From: Synechococcus sp. AG-683-C23
Lineage (GTDB): Bacteria; Cyanobacteriota; Cyanobacteriia; PCC-6307; Cyanobiaceae
DNA: 36,376 bases
Reading direction: 5' to 3'
Assembly: GCA_003208835.1 (NCBI GenBank)
Contig: QCVD01000022.1
Location: forward strand, 1-36,376
A program made the position numbers and the translations under genes. The first letter of the stretch is position 1; the number at the start of each line of letters is the position of its first letter. Below, piece after piece: positions 20,777-30,012 of this stretch. The notes below the pieces were generated by a model that saw only the letters and a list, made by a program, of their open reading frames with translations, had not been told where the DNA came from and ran no database searches.

Positions 20777-21889
20777 ATGGCCGATCAGCCCCGCGTCACC
20801 ATTGTTTTAGGGACACGCCCTGAGGCAATCAAGTTCGCTCCTGTGATCCGCACATTTCAATCGTGTGAGGCGTTAATAACCCGGGTTGTCCTGACGGGTC
20901 AACACCGTGAAATGGTCACCCAGGTGATGGATCTCTTCGGTTTGCAAGCCGATCATGATCTCAACTTGATGGCACCCCGCCAAACATTGACCCACGTCAC
21001 TTGCGCTGCATTGCAGGGCTTGCGGGATGATTTTCAGGCTTTTCCCCCACAGATCGTTCTGGTTCAAGGGGACACCACCACGGCGTTTGCTGCCGGTTTG
21101 GCGGCGTTCTATGAGCAGATTTCCGTGGGACATGTGGAGGCGGGTTTACGGACCGACAACTTGTTGGATCCGTTCCCGGAGGAGGCAAATCGGCGGTTGT
21201 TGTCTCAGATCGCCACCTTGCATTTCGCTCCGACCCTGAATGCGGAGCAGAACCTCCGTGCCTCTGGGGTTGTTGGAGACATTTTGGTGACAGGAAATAC
21301 TGTGATTGATGCGTTGTTGTTGATGGCCGAAAAAGCGCCTGAGATGCACTTCGAGGGGCTCGATTGGACATCCCAGCGCGTGATTTTGGCCACGGTCCAT
21401 CGACGCGAAAATTGGGGCGATCGTCTAACCGATATCGCATCGGGTATTCGACAGGTGTTGGATCGTTTCCCCGATACTGTTCTCTTGCTTCCATTGCATC
21501 GCAATCCCACGGTGCGAGATCCCTTGAAAGTCATGTTGGGGGATCATCCGAGGGTCGTTCTGACGGAGCCGCTTGATTACGACCGTCTCGTGGCGGCCAT
21601 GAAGGGTTGCACGCTATTGCTAACTGATTCCGGTGGCCTTCAAGAAGAAGCGCCGGCCCTGGGTAAGCCTGTGTTGGTACTGCGTCGAACAACCGAACGC
21701 CCCGAAGCGGTGGAGGCCGGAACGGCTCGGCTGGTTGGCACGGATCCAGCTGCAATCGTGGAGGAAGCCTCCCGCCTTCTGGGGGATTCAAAGGCCTACG
21801 AATCGATGTCTCGAGCGGTTAATCCCTTTGGTGATGGACAGGCAAGTACGCGCATCCTCGATCTCTGCAGGCGCCATCTCGGCGTCTAA
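20777..21889 (+). CDS. wecB: UDP-N-acetylglucosamine 2-epimerase (non-hydrolysing)
   Basis: 370-residue GT-B fold epimerase that interconverts UDP-GlcNAc and UDP-ManNAc for envelope polysaccharide. GTRPEAIK is at residues 12-19, the active-site Asp is in QGDTTT (D99), EAGLRT is at 121-126, FPEEANR at 133-139, and a late TDSGGLQEEAP segment binds UDP. The length equals that of bacterial WecB/MnaA. The start ATG at 20777 follows a spacer of about 100 bp after the pilT relic. It opens a tight plus-strand unit with the DUF1643 gene, a small gene and the antiporter. Confidence 0.95.
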   Translation: MADQPRVTIVLGTRPEAIKFAPVIRTFQSCEALITRVVLTGQHREMVTQVMDLFGLQADHDLNLMAPRQTLTHVTCAALQGLRDDFQAFPPQIVLVQGDTTTAFAAGLAAFYEQISVGHVEAGLRTDNLLDPFPEEANRRLLSQIATLHFAPTLNAEQNLRASGVVGDILVTGNTVIDALLLMAEKAPEMHFEGLDWTSQRVILATVHRRENWGDRLTDIASGIRQVLDRFPDTVLLLPLHRNPTVRDPLKVMLGDHPRVVLTEPLDYDRLVAAMKGCTLLLTDSGGLQEEAPALGKPVLVLRRTTERPEAVEAGTARLVGTDPAAIVEEASRLLGDSKAYESMSRAVNPFGDGQASTRILDLCRRHLGV

Positions 21890-22448
21890 AGCAAGCTTCA
21901 GTGCTAATCGTCAGTACCGCTGGTGGCTTCATCGGCAGTGGACGTTGGGCTCGGGCCTTCTATTATTTATTGGTCTTAATCCTTCACGTGCTGATGGAGA
22001 GCGAGACGACCCCACCCTGAAGAGGTTGCAGGTATTCGCGAAGTCGTGGGGTTACCAAGAATTATTGGTGGTCAATTTGTTTGCGCGAATGTCTCCCCAT
22101 CCAGCCGCCTTGCAGCGCGCCAGTGATCCGGTAGGCGTCAATAATGACCAGGTTCTGCAGGTCTGGTTTGAGCGTTGGGCTTGTGATCCCCTGGTTGATT
22201 TGTGGTGTGGCTGGGGTGTGAACGGTGGCCGTGGCCTGCGTGCCCGTGATGTCCTTCGTAAGTTTCAACCCTTGAGCTGCCAGCGCCGAATCCACTGTCC
22301 AAACTCCCAAGGCCCCCTCAGCTTGGCGTTGACGCGATCAGGGGAACCGCGGCATCCGCTGTATGCCCCCAGGCAATCGACCCTGAGCCCTTTTCGTTGG
22401 GCAGAGGCCGGAGCAATCCGCCATCCTGAATCAATTACTACGGATTGA
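21834..22448 (+). CDS. DUF1643 family protein
   Basis: 204 residues. The conserved block LLLFIGLNPSRADGERDDPTLKRL-type segment, followed by WGYQELLVVNLFARMSPHP and DPVGVNND, is the DUF1643 signature; members are small soluble proteins of unknown function. The first in-frame ATG, at 21834, overlaps the wecB 3' end by 56 bp and gives a less conserved 19-residue head; no later ATG precedes the conserved core, so this or a rarer start codon must be used. Transcriptionally it belongs to the wecB-antiporter unit. A C-terminal Pro-rich stretch (HPLYAPRQS) is seen. No function is assigned. Confidence 0.75.
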   Translation: MDRQVRASSISAGAISASKASFSANRQYRWWLHRQWTLGSGLLLFIGLNPSRADGERDDPTLKRLQVFAKSWGYQELLVVNLFARMSPHPAALQRASDPVGVNNDQVLQVWFERWACDPLVDLWCGWGVNGGRGLRARDVLRKFQPLSCQRRIHCPNSQGPLSLALTRSGEPRHPLYAPRQSTLSPFRWAEAGAIRHPESITTD

Positions 22449-22459
22449 AGCCTGCGCTG

Positions 22460-22705
22460 ATGCCTCGCACCCCCCGTCGCTATGCCGTGCATCTCAACCT
22501 CGTGGGAGGGCAGACCGAACGAGTTTTTTTTTCAAAATTAGAAACCTTTCAGGAGTGGTATCAGGGGGTTGTCAGCGCGGAGACCCAGGGAGGTTTTGTG
22601 AATGTTCCGATGAGCGACCTTGATGGGAGATACCTCGTCTTGCGTCCGCAGGCGGTGATTGGTGTTCGCGTCGAACCACAGTTTTTGGCAGTCGATGACG
22701 CCTGA
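22460..22705 (+). CDS. small conserved cyanobacterial hypothetical protein (81 residues)
   Basis: ATG at 22460 begins 81 residues: a basic head (MPRTPRRYAVHLNL), then a beta-rich body with FFSKLETFQEWYQGVV and a C-terminal YLVLRPQAVIGVRVEP. The alternation of strands and one helix suggests a compact single domain. A TTG at 22445 is in frame and would overlap the DUF1643 stop, but the ATG is preferred. Its stop overlaps the antiporter start by 11 bp, so the two are probably translationally coupled. Family not recognised. Confidence 0.65.
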   Translation: MPRTPRRYAVHLNLVGGQTERVFFSKLETFQEWYQGVVSAETQGGFVNVPMSDLDGRYLVLRPQAVIGVRVEPQFLAVDDA

Positions 22706-23939
22706 GCGGCTAGGTCTGCTGTGGGGAATCACAGTCTTCTCCGGGGCCGCGGCACGTTTGCTGGCGGCCTTCTCCGGGTTGCCTGGGGTGGTTCTGTTAT
22801 TGCTTTCAGGGCTTTTGATTGGGCGGTCGGGACTGGGCCTCGTTGAACCTCTCGATCTCGGCCCGGGCCTTGGGACGATCGTGGGATTACTGGTCAGCCT
22901 GGTTTTGTTCGACGGGGGCATGAACCTTCGTCTACCTGGCGACACGATTAAGGCAACCGTGCAGCGCATTGCTGTTTTGCGGTTGGTGATTTCCCTTGGT
23001 GGTGGCTTGCTTGCGGCCCATTGGCTAGCGGGTCTGAGTTGGTCGGTGGCGGCTGTGTTCAGTGCAATTGTTTTGGCCACAGGCCCCACGGTTGTCACCC
23101 CGTTGGTGCGCCAAATCCGCTTGGCCGCTCCGTTGGGGGATGTACTGGAAGCGGAAGGTCTGCTTTTAGAGCCCATTGGTGCCGTTCTTGCTTTGCTGCT
23201 GCTGGAGTTAGTGCTCGGCAACCTTCATGGCTGGAGGGAGCTGGCGATTGGTTTGCTATCGCGGCTTGGTGGTGGAGTGTTGATTGGTGCGGGAGTGGGG
23301 TGGCTACTCTCGGAGGTATTGCGTCGCCTGAAGCCTGAGCAATCCTCTGGTTTGCCCTTACAACTCAGTTTGGGGATGTTATTTCTGATGTATGGCGTCA
23401 GTGAGTGGCTGTTGCCGGAATCAGCATTGCCCGCGTCCGTTGCTGCAGGCATTGTTGTGGGTCGCCGACCTGGCTTTTACACAGCTGAATTTGAACGTTT
23501 GATTCAAGAGCTGGCGCAGTTGTCGATCACGATGCTCTTTCCCCTACTGGCGGCGGATGTGTCTTGGGCTGAGCTCAGTCCATTGGGCTGGGGCGGAATC
23601 CTTTGTGTTCTTACGTTGATGTTTGTTGTGCGGCCGATCGGCGTTGGTGTTGCCACGATTGGATTGCCCCTGGAGCTCCATCAACGGTTGTTTTTGGGCT
23701 GGCTAGCACCCCGAGGCATCGTTACGGCGTCAGTGGCATCGTTGTTCTCGATTCGTCTGGAACAAGCCGGAATTCTTGGGGCTGGCCGCTTGCAGGGGTT
23801 GGTGTTTTTAACGATCCTCATGACCGTTGGCTTGCAGGGTCTGACCGCCCAGCCTCTGGCGCGAATCCTGGGGTTAATTCAAACGGATTCCGAGCCAGGC
23901 GAGAAGGAATCAGCTGAGGCAGCGCTGAAGGCGGGGTAA
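22695..23939 (+). CDS. CPA1-type Na+(K+)/H+ antiporter
   Basis: 414 residues with 11-13 hydrophobic helices in the NhaP/CPA fold. [10 protein letters not shown] lies at 71-80 and the unwound-helix segment ATGPTVV at 128-134. The ion-site helix reads [13 protein letters not shown] (152-164), where most NhaP proteins have Asn-Asp; here the positions are Leu158-Glu159, resembling the divergent cyanobacterial antiporters. It should exchange Na+ or K+ for H+ in the plasma or thylakoid membrane, important in seawater. The ATG at 22695 overlaps the upstream gene by 11 bp; the frame before it is not used. The 3' end overlaps gltX by 30 bp. Confidence 0.85.
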   Translation: MTPERLGLLWGITVFSGAAARLLAAFSGLPGVVLLLLSGLLIGRSGLGLVEPLDLGPGLGTIVGLLVSLVLFDGGMNLRLPGDTIKATVQRIAVLRLVISLGGGLLAAHWLAGLSWSVAAVFSAIVLATGPTVVTPLVRQIRLAAPLGDVLEAEGLLLEPIGAVLALLLLELVLGNLHGWRELAIGLLSRLGGGVLIGAGVGWLLSEVLRRLKPEQSSGLPLQLSLGMLFLMYGVSEWLLPESALPASVAAGIVVGRRPGFYTAEFERLIQELAQLSITMLFPLLAADVSWAELSPLGWGGILCVLTLMFVVRPIGVGVATIGLPLELHQRLFLGWLAPRGIVTASVASLFSIRLEQAGILGAGRLQGLVFLTILMTVGLQGLTAQPLARILGLIQTDSEPGEKESAEAALKAG

Positions 23940-25343
23940 GTCGTCACCAATTTTTGCCAGAAGCGACCAGGTGGTCAGGAGGTCTGGGCCTTGCAATCGA
24001 CCCAGAAGTGCAGCGCGAAGCGACTTCATCACCACGCCTTTTTTCACTCCAGCAGCTTTCGCGGCATCGCCGAGCAATGTTTTGGCCTGGTTGAGATCAG
24101 TTCCCGTCCAACGCTCCGCTCGGAGTGCATCGACAAGGTGACCGATGGCGGCTTTGGCTCCTTCGCTTTGAAGCTGTTTGATCCCGTCATCTACAAGAGC
24201 TGGACATTCAAAAAATGGTGAAGCTTGTTCGACGCCATCGTTGAGCAGCGTCAGAGAAGGGCCAAGCAACTCACAGAGCTCCAGGTTCCAACCGTTGTCA
24301 TTGGGAACTGACCAGCCGTTTTTTATCCACAGGGGACGAAGCACCTGTAGGAGCTGTTCCGAGCTCCAGCCATGGAGTACCTGGGCGTTGAGCCAATTCA
24401 GCTTGTCCCAGTCAAACCGTGCTCCGGCTTTATTTACCCGAGCAAAGCTGAATTGATCAGCGGCTTCCTTCAGGCTGAAGCGCTCTTCCATGCCCTCTGG
24501 CACAGACCAGCCCAGCAAGGTCATGTAATTGGCGATCGCCTCGGAGGTATATCCCATTGAGCGGAACTCATTGATGGATGTGACGCCATCACGTTTTGAC
24601 AGCTTCTTGCCATCTGCGTTGAGGATCAGTGGTGCATGGGCGAAGGTTGGTGCTGGAAGACCGAGGGCTTCGTAGAGCAGAAGTTGCTTGGCGGTGTTGG
24701 CAATGTGGTCTTCACCACGGATTACATGAGTGATCGCCATGGCGGCGTCGTCCACCACAACCGCGAGGTTGTACAAGGGTTCACCGATTTGATCCGCAGG
24801 GGCGCGTCTGGCGACGACCATGTCGCCACCTAGATCGCCGCCACGCCAACGCATTGTTCCGCGGACTAAATCATTCCAGTGGATTTCTGCATCATCATTG
24901 ATGCGAAACCTGATCACAGCATCCCGACCTTCTGCTTTGAATGCGGCCTCCTGCTCGGCCGTGAGATGTCGATGGCGGTTGTCGTAACGGGGAGGTTGGT
25001 TGGATGCCTTTTGAGCATCTCGCATGTTCGTCAGTTCAGATTCGTTGGCGTAACAGCGATAGGCCAGACCTTTGTCGAGAAGTGTCCGAATGGCGTCGCG
25101 ATGCTGGGCGACCCGCTCGCTTTGAATAACAGGGTCCTCTGCCCAATCGATCCCTAGCCATTGGAGGCCCTCAAGAATGTTTTGGGTGAATTCCGGCTTG
25201 GATCGTTCCTTATCGGTGTCTTCGATGCGGAGCAAGAAGACACCGTTTTGGCTTTTGGCGTAAAGCCAATTGAACACAGCAGTTCGTGCTGTGCCTATAT
25301 GGAGCTTGCCCGTTGGGCTTGGGGCCAGACGAACACGCACCAT
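23910..25343 (-). CDS. gltX: glutamyl-tRNA synthetase
   Basis: 477-residue class I synthetase. The HIGH-type motif is [12 protein letters not shown] (HIGT at 15-18), and the KMSKS-type loop is KLSKR at 247-251. The C-terminal anticodon-binding helical domain is complete. In cyanobacteria the enzyme normally charges both tRNA-Glu and tRNA-Gln; Glu-tRNA-Glu also feeds tetrapyrrole synthesis via HemA and HemL, and hemL lies at the right end of this window. The start at 25343 has the standard [12 protein letters not shown]. tRNA-Asp lies 22 bp upstream on the same strand. Confidence 0.97.
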   Translation of the reverse strand: MVRVRLAPSPTGKLHIGTARTAVFNWLYAKSQNGVFLLRIEDTDKERSKPEFTQNILEGLQWLGIDWAEDPVIQSERVAQHRDAIRTLLDKGLAYRCYANESELTNMRDAQKASNQPPRYDNRHRHLTAEQEAAFKAEGRDAVIRFRINDDAEIHWNDLVRGTMRWRGGDLGGDMVVARRAPADQIGEPLYNLAVVVDDAAMAITHVIRGEDHIANTAKQLLLYEALGLPAPTFAHAPLILNADGKKLSKRDGVTSINEFRSMGYTSEAIANYMTLLGWSVPEGMEERFSLKEAADQFSFARVNKAGARFDWDKLNWLNAQVLHGWSSEQLLQVLRPLWIKNGWSVPNDNGWNLELCELLGPSLTLLNDGVEQASPFFECPALVDDGIKQLQSEGAKAAIGHLVDALRAERWTGTDLNQAKTLLGDAAKAAGVKKGVVMKSLRAALLGRLQGPDLLTTWSLLAKIGDDLPRLQRCLS

Positions 25344-25365
25344 GGCCGCATCGAAAAATTAAAAA

Positions 25366-25439
25366 CGGGACCGACGGGATTCGAACCCGCAACTTCCGCC
25401 GTGACAGGGCGGTGCTCTAACCGATTGAACTACGGTCCC
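25366..25439 (-). tRNA. trnD: tRNA-Asp (anticodon GTC)
   Basis: 74-nt cloverleaf on the minus strand with acceptor GGGACCG/CGGTCCC, anticodon stem CCGCC/GGCGG and loop CTGTCAC, T-loop TTCGAAT and discriminator G at 25366. CCA is not encoded. It lies just upstream of gltX in the same direction. Confidence 0.96.
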
Positions 25440-25705
25440 AGGTTTGATTGGATTCGATCAAGACGCGCTTGAAAGAACCTGACCTGTGTCGCGTGACGAC
25501 ACGACCAGTATCAACTGCCGCCCTGCCCTCCGTCAACAACCCAATTTAAGAGGTTGTGCTGAATTCAGCTTGGGGACTCTAAACACAGGTTGGTACATAA
25601 TCTAATTGACTTTAAATCGATCCCAACACAAATACCCCGATGGAGAACCATCAGGGTATTTGACGGTGTCAGGGCGACACGATGCTCGAAGCGAAATGGA
25701 CGACG
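25440..25705. other. spacer between tRNA-Asp and the small SH3-like gene
   Basis: No gene is supported in these 266 bases. The right part holds the hairpin listed at 25631-25660. A TACATAAT segment at 25592-25599 in an AT-rich patch could be a minus-10 element for the tRNA-Asp/gltX transcript, but no clear minus-35 can be fixed. Confidence 0.4.
25631..25660 (-). terminator. probable terminator hairpin behind the small gene at 25706
   Basis: Thirteen-base arms AATACCCCGATGG and CCATCAGGGTATT pair with one mismatch around an AGAA loop. On the minus strand the arm is followed by TTTGTG, a weak T tract. Its place 45 bp after the stop of the 25706-25894 gene suggests it ends that transcript. Confidence 0.6.
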
Positions 25706-25894
25706 TCAGGGACGAAATCCAGCCGGCTCGATTAAACGAACTTGGTTGCCGCGGGCGGTGAATTCCCGACCTTGGTCGCTTTGAACGACGACACGACCAC
25801 CAGATTTGACGCGGATGACACGGGCGCGGACCCAGCCAAGAGCGGCTGACTCCAACACCTTCACAACATCACCAGGTTGAAGATCCAACTCCAT
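25706..25894 (-). CDS. small beta-rich (SH3/KOW-like) hypothetical protein
   Basis: 62 residues from ATG at 25894: MELDLQPGDVVKVLE, then WVRARVIRVKSGGRVVVQ and REFTARGNQVRLIEP. The repeated short strands with a GD-V-V turn look like a small SH3 or KOW-type barrel, such as those that bind RNA or protein tails; this is inference from pattern only. A GTG at 25915 is in frame and would add seven residues. It lies between tRNA-Trp and tRNA-Asp on the same strand. A regulatory or translation-linked role is a guess from context. Confidence 0.65.
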   Translation of the reverse strand: MELDLQPGDVVKVLESAALGWVRARVIRVKSGGRVVVQSDQGREFTARGNQVRLIEPAGFRP

Positions 25895-25929
25895 GCTGAG
25901 ACTCAGAAACTGCACGAGGGGTCATCGGA

Positions 25930-26002
25930 CGCGCCGTGGAGGACTTGAACCCCCGACATCAGGTTTTGGAGACCTGCGTTCTACCAACTGAACTAACGGC
26001 GC
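25930..26002 (-). tRNA. trnW: tRNA-Trp (anticodon CCA)
   Basis: 73-nt cloverleaf on the minus strand with acceptor GCGCCGT/ACGGCGC, anticodon stem CAGGT/ACCTG and loop CTCCAAA, T-loop TTCAAGT and discriminator G at 25930. CCA is not encoded. It follows rplS by about 60 bp in the same direction. Confidence 0.96.
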
Positions 26003-26020
26003 AAGGCGATGAACCCCCCA

Positions 26021-26038
26021 GCCAACATTGATGTTGGC
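26021..26038. repeat. palindrome after rplS sharing 17 bp with the rplS coding region
   Basis: GCCAACAT and ATGTTGGC pair around TG in the short gap between rplS and tRNA-Trp. The 17-mer at 26028-26044 (TTGATGTTGGCGACTTG) occurs again, identical and in the same orientation, inside rplS at 26161-26177 where it encodes part of QVANIK. There is no T run, so a terminator is unlikely; a processing site or a small duplication are possible. Confidence 0.5.
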
Positions 26039-26063
26039 GACTTGATTGAACGAGGTCGAAACC

Positions 26064-26516
26064 TCAGCGATCGAAGCGCTGCTTCACGCGGGTGGCCTTG
26101 CCCACCCGTTCCCGCAGATAGAAAAGCTTCGCTCTTCGTACTTTACCGCGCCGTTCAACCTTGATGTTGGCGACTTGTGGGCTGTGGACCATGAACACCC
26201 GTTCGACACCAATGCCCTGAAAAATGCGGCGGACTGTGATCGTTTGGTTAAGCCCACCATGGCGCTTTGAGATCACCACCCCTTCGTAGGGCTGGACACG
26301 CTCTCGGTTTCCTTCACTAATCCTTACTCCTACACGAACTGTGTCTCCGACATAGATCTCTGGAAGATCATCTTTTTGCTGAGCGCTCTCAAATTCGCGA
26401 ATCAGCTCTTCCGCACAAAGCTTTTTCGAAGCTGACGCAGGCTTTGCCTTGGTCGCCACGGTTTTTTCTTGATTGCTCTCTTCGGTCACCGTGGTGTCCT
26501 TCTGGTCGGCCGTCAT
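26064..26516 (-). CDS. rplS: 50S ribosomal protein L19
   Basis: 150 residues. The L19 core begins near residue 33 and shows [20 protein letters not shown]-type sequence, [10 protein letters not shown], the [13 protein letters not shown] strand pair and the C-terminal [20 protein letters not shown]19 sits at the 30S-50S interface. A charged 32-residue N-terminal extension ([10 protein letters not shown], then [10 protein letters not shown]), also known in other marine cyanobacteria, precedes the core. The start is ATG at 26516. It follows the small membrane protein gene by 30 bp and precedes tRNA-Trp. Confidence 0.97.
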   Translation of the reverse strand: MTADQKDTTVTEESNQEKTVATKAKPASASKKLCAEELIREFESAQQKDDLPEIYVGDTVRVGVRISEGNRERVQPYEGVVISKRHGGLNQTITVRRIFQGIGVERVFMVHSPQVANIKVERRGKVRRAKLFYLRERVGKATRVKQRFDR

Positions 26517-26546
26517 CCCCGCTCCGCGTTTATCGCCAAAGAATGA

Positions 26547-26828
26547 TCATACCTGTCGTCGCCAACGCTCAAACAAAAGTGCGAGGCCAGTGATCAGCAT
26601 CCAGAGCAGTCCGACAGCATTCATCAGCACCACAATTGGTTCGAGGGTTGGTCCCAACCACTCCCCTTCATGCAGCGTCATTAACCAATGCACTTGCTCA
26701 CGGCTGGCTCCAAACCAATCGCGGGCCAGGCGATAGCCAACGCCCGAGCAAACGGTGACGAATAAGGGCAGCAGAACAAATGGAGCGATGCGTTGGTGGA
26801 GTTCGCGCACCCGCACAAGCAACGTCAT
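26547..26828 (-). CDS. small PepSY-TM-like membrane protein
   Basis: 93 residues with two membrane segments (about 14-33 and 64-84). HQRIAPFVLLPLFVTVCSGVGYR and the LMTLHEGEWLG motif resemble one unit of PepSY-associated membrane proteins. The chosen ATG at 26828 has GCAGGTC just before it and leaves a divergent gap of 53 bp to map; longer frames would run into map. It is probably co-transcribed with rplS. Exact role unknown. Confidence 0.75.
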   Translation of the reverse strand: MTLLVRVRELHQRIAPFVLLPLFVTVCSGVGYRLARDWFGASREQVHWLMTLHEGEWLGPTLEPIVVLMNAVGLLWMLITGLALLFERWRRQV

Positions 26829-26881
26829 GACCTGCACCCAACTGCAAGCCGTTGATAACGTGACAAATATTGAGCAGACCA

Positions 26882-27727
26882 ATGAACATTTTCGCCGATC
26901 TGCTGGCCACGACTCAGGCAGCTCAGGGACAAATCACAGCGACCGGACCAAGAATTCAAAAACGTCGCGGCGTGGAAATCAAGTCTGCCCGCGAAGTGAA
27001 GATCATGCGCCAGGCCAGCAGAATTGTGGCCACAGTGCTTCGCGAAGTGATGGGCATGGTCGAGCCCGGGCAAACCACTGGTGATCTTGACGCGTTTGCT
27101 GAACGCCGCATCCGCGAAATGGGAGCGACCCCCAGCTTCAAGGGTTATCACGGCTTTCCGGCAAGCATCTGCGCCAGTATTAACAATGAAGTTGTCCATG
27201 GCATCCCCAATGCCAAGCGTGTAATTCACCGAGGCGATCTCCTCAAGGTGGATACCGGTGCCTATTTCGAGGGTTATCACGGCGATAGTTGCATCACCGT
27301 CTGTGTCGGAGAAGCATCGAAAGAAGCACAAACCCTCAGTCGTGTTGCACGCGAATCATTAATGGCTGGAATCGGCCAGGTGAAAGCAGGCAATACGCTC
27401 CTCGACATTGCTGGCGCCGTTGAAGATCACGTCAAAGCGAATGGGTTCAGTGTTGTTGAGGATTACACCGGCCATGGTGTAGGTCGCAACCTCCATGAAG
27501 AACCGTCAGTCTTCAATTTTCGAACTGATGAGCTTCCCAACGTGACGCTTCGTCCTGGGATGACCTTGGCCATCGAACCGATCTTGAATGCGGGCAGCAA
27601 AGCTTGCCGGACGTTGCGTGATCGCTGGACGGTGGTCACGGGTGACGGCGCACTTTCGGCGCAGTGGGAGCACACCGTTTTGGTGACCAGTGACGGTTGT
27701 GAAATCCTTACGGACCGGGGCGATTAA
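26882..27727 (+). CDS. map: methionine aminopeptidase, type I
   Basis: 281-residue enzyme removing the initiator Met from new proteins. All five metal ligands are present: D124, D135, H198, E232 and E263, in VDTGA, DSCIT, GHGVG, IEPI and WEHT. An N-terminal stretch of about 25 residues ([14 protein letters not shown]) precedes the catalytic domain. The first ATG is 26882; a TTG at 26870 is in frame but would not improve the protein. Its 3' end overlaps the convergent SDR gene by 20 bp. Cyanobacteria often carry two or three map genes, so this may not be the only one. Confidence 0.95.
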   Translation: MNIFADLLATTQAAQGQITATGPRIQKRRGVEIKSAREVKIMRQASRIVATVLREVMGMVEPGQTTGDLDAFAERRIREMGATPSFKGYHGFPASICASINNEVVHGIPNAKRVIHRGDLLKVDTGAYFEGYHGDSCITVCVGEASKEAQTLSRVARESLMAGIGQVKAGNTLLDIAGAVEDHVKANGFSVVEDYTGHGVGRNLHEEPSVFNFRTDELPNVTLRPGMTLAIEPILNAGSKACRTLRDRWTVVTGDGALSAQWEHTVLVTSDGCEILTDRGD

Positions 27728-28457
27728 GGATTTGGCTGTAGGCCCTTCGCCCGAGTTCCGTGATGGGCATAAGGAGATAGGTCAATGGATTGGGGGTCAC
27801 GATAATCAATCTCAACCCCCATCCGGCTTGCCATAGAACCTGATGGGCAACCCAGTTGGCATCCATGATCCCGATTGGGTTGAGATCCGATCGAAACGGG
27901 CCGAGGACTAGTTTCCGGATGATTAATTGGTTGCGCTCGGTAGCATCACGGGTGGCTCCTCGCAAGCTCACCAGTTGGCCTAACAACCGCTTTGAGATTT
28001 CATAAACAGGGCTAACTGCAGGTTGTATTTCTGCTTCTGAGGTATTTACCCAGATCTCCATGGGTTTCTCTCGAACATTGCGGCGGCTGATGTCTTCGTA
28101 GCGCTGCATGAGGCGCCAACTACTTAGTGCATTGATCTCCAAAGCTTGGTTCACATCGTCAATGCTTTGACCGCCTTTCGGATTAATGCCGTGGTTCAGC
28201 ACAAGAACATCGAACCGTGCCAAGTCAGCATCAAGCGCATTTTCTTCGCCACATTGCCAAGAGATCCAACGATGGGGCCCTTCGTCGTCTAGTACTCCGG
28301 GTGGTGTGCGGTGGGTGAGGCCCACAACTTCAGCTCCACTGGCACGAAAGCAGCGTGTCAGGGCACAGCCGAGGGTGCCGCTAGCACCGGTAATGCCGAT
28401 GCAGCATTGTTGATAACGCGTTGATTTGAGCTGGTCCATTCCCATAGCTTGCGCCAT
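27708..28457 (-). CDS. short-chain dehydrogenase/reductase family protein
   Basis: 249 residues with an N-terminal nucleotide site [15 protein letters not shown] at the place of NNAG, and an active-site-like YEISK (YxxxK). The C-terminal part ([22 protein letters not shown], then MPITELGRR) resembles the dehydrogenase half of cyanobacterial proteins annotated as sterol desaturase/short-chain dehydrogenase, here without a desaturase half. The catalytic Ser region reads NTSEA. Substrate unknown. The start is ATG at 28457; ATGs at codons 5 and 7 are also possible. Confidence 0.8.
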   Translation of the reverse strand: MAQAMGMDQLKSTRYQQCCIGITGASGTLGCALTRCFRASGAEVVGLTHRTPPGVLDDEGPHRWISWQCGEENALDADLARFDVLVLNHGINPKGGQSIDDVNQALEINALSSWRLMQRYEDISRRNVREKPMEIWVNTSEAEIQPAVSPVYEISKRLLGQLVSLRGATRDATERNQLIIRKLVLGPFRSDLNPIGIMDANWVAHQVLWQAGWGLRLIIVTPNPLTYLLMPITELGRRAYSQILNRPGP

Positions 28458-28536
28458 TCTTAAATATGATTTACGAGTTAGTTGCGTCTTGGCTGACGAC
28501 GCCTTTTAGGTTCTTTTCGCTCCCTACTGCGGTGGG

Positions 28537-28857
28537 TTGGCACGCTCAGCAGCGCTGCGGGATGCGCTGACGCTCTTGCAAGCTCGACGCCTCGAGGGGT
28601 GCAGACCTGTTGCAGATGCTGCGGGACGTCGATTTGTCCTGAGCTGGGGTGATGAACGGGCACTGTTGGACGTTATCCAGTGCCAGCTCTTGTTCCCGAC
28701 CCAACAGGATGCCTCGCGAGACTTCAGTCTTCCGACGCACCAATTGGTGCCTTGGCTCATGGAGTGTTCAGCATTCGTTGGTGCGAAACCAGATCTTCCA
28801 GATGCCTTTTGGTATTGGGTCCTTTTGGGGTCGGAAGATGCGGTTGCAGGCGCCTAG
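28537..28857 (+). CDS. conserved hypothetical protein (106 residues), first of a three-gene unit
   Basis: The only start before the well-formed body is a TTG at 28537 (MARSAALRDALTLLQARR). Features seen are a helical head, a beta segment RFVLSWGDERALLDVIQCQLLFP and a Trp-rich end (DAFWYWVLLGSEDA). The gene precedes the P-loop/DRTGG gene by 26 bp on the same strand and the DprA-like gene follows, so the three probably form an operon. No family is recognised. Confidence 0.6.
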   Translation: MARSAALRDALTLLQARRLEGCRPVADAAGRRFVLSWGDERALLDVIQCQLLFPTQQDASRDFSLPTHQLVPWLMECSAFVGAKPDLPDAFWYWVLLGSEDAVAGA

Positions 28858-28883
28858 ATTTATTAACGCCTGAAGTGCGGTTC

Positions 28884-29981
28884 ATGGGAACGACTTTGCT
28901 GATCGGATCATGTGAACCGTTCAGCGGAAAGTCCGCTCTTGTTTTGGGTATTGCTCAGCAGCTCAATCAGTCCGGTCATTCCATTCGGTTTGGAAAGCCT
29001 CTGGCCACCAGCTTGGACTGGGATCCCGACCAAGGTTCGTTGCCGCAACCGTTAATCGATGACGACGTGCGGTTTGTCGGTGAGACCCTCGGATTTAAGG
29101 CTGATCGCTTGTTGCCGTCCCTGCATCTGCTTTGTCAGGCAACCGCGACGAGTCGTCTGGGATCGGGCCAGTTGGACGCTGGAGAGGGGTTCGGCCAGCT
29201 TCGTCAACAGGTGGACCAACACGATGGCATCACTCTGCTGGAGGGTGCTGGAAGCTTGAACGAAGGCCTCTTGTATGGCTTGAGTCTTCCGCAACTGGCG
29301 GAGGGGCTGGAAGCCAAGGTTGTGCTGGTGCATTTATGGCAAGACAGCCGCAGCGTTGAGCCCCTCCTCGCTGCGAAGCAATCCCTTGGAAATCGCCTTG
29401 TCGGTGTTGTCCTCAATGCTGTGACGCCGGAGGAGGTCGACAGCTTGGAGCGTCAGGTGGTGCCCACGCTTGAAAATCTTGGCCTCACCGTGTTTGGCGT
29501 GATGCCTAGGTCGCCGTTGTTGCGCAGCGTCACGGTGGGAGAGCTGGTGCGGCGTTTGGATGCCCGCGTGATCTGTTGCAAGGACCGCCAAGAGCTTTTG
29601 GTGGAAACCCTGAGCATTGGAGCGATGAACGTGAACTCTGCAATGGAATTCTTCCGTCGTCGTCGAAATATGGCGGTGGTCACCGGCGCCGATCGCACGG
29701 ATATTCAGTTGGCGGCGCTGGAGTCGTCAACGCAGTGTTTGATCCTGACAGGTGCCGGAGAGCCCTTGCCACAGCTGATCAGTCGTGCGGAAGAACTGGA
29801 TGTCCCACTCCTAAAGGTGGAGCGCGACACGTTGGCCACGGTGGAGGTCATTGAGCAGGCCTTTGGTCATGTGCGCTTACACGAAGCCGTGAAGGCCACC
29901 TATGCCTTTCGCCTCGTGGAGGAGCATTGCCATCTTGACAGACTGTTCTCTGCTCTGAACTTGAAAGTCCAGAACGTCTAA
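28884..29981 (+). CDS. P-loop NTPase with DRTGG domain (phosphotransacetylase N-terminal-like)
   Basis: 365 residues. The first 200 form a BioD/CobB-type dethiobiotin-synthetase fold with the P-loop GSCEPFSGKS at 8-17, a conserved LEGAGSLNEG loop and VVGVVLNAV-type strand. A DRTGG domain follows (RSVTVGELVRRL, then RRRNMAVVTGADRTD) to the end. Known phosphotransacetylases carry this pair ahead of a catalytic PTA domain, which is absent here. This suggests a regulatory or ligand-sensing protein. The start ATG at 28884 is the first in frame that gives the P-loop at the normal distance. A DprA-like gene follows after 31 bp. Confidence 0.8.
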   Translation: MGTTLLIGSCEPFSGKSALVLGIAQQLNQSGHSIRFGKPLATSLDWDPDQGSLPQPLIDDDVRFVGETLGFKADRLLPSLHLLCQATATSRLGSGQLDAGEGFGQLRQQVDQHDGITLLEGAGSLNEGLLYGLSLPQLAEGLEAKVVLVHLWQDSRSVEPLLAAKQSLGNRLVGVVLNAVTPEEVDSLERQVVPTLENLGLTVFGVMPRSPLLRSVTVGELVRRLDARVICCKDRQELLVETLSIGAMNVNSAMEFFRRRRNMAVVTGADRTDIQLAALESSTQCLILTGAGEPLPQLISRAEELDVPLLKVERDTLATVEVIEQAFGHVRLHEAVKATYAFRLVEEHCHLDRLFSALNLKVQNV

Positions 29982-30012
29982 TGGTTGCTAGTTTTCAGTG
30001 ATATCAGACGGG

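Noticed and set aside
21633-21833. Long N-terminal extension of the DUF1643 gene
   Set aside because: It lies wholly within wecB in another frame; the ATG at 21834 is the latest start before the conserved core.
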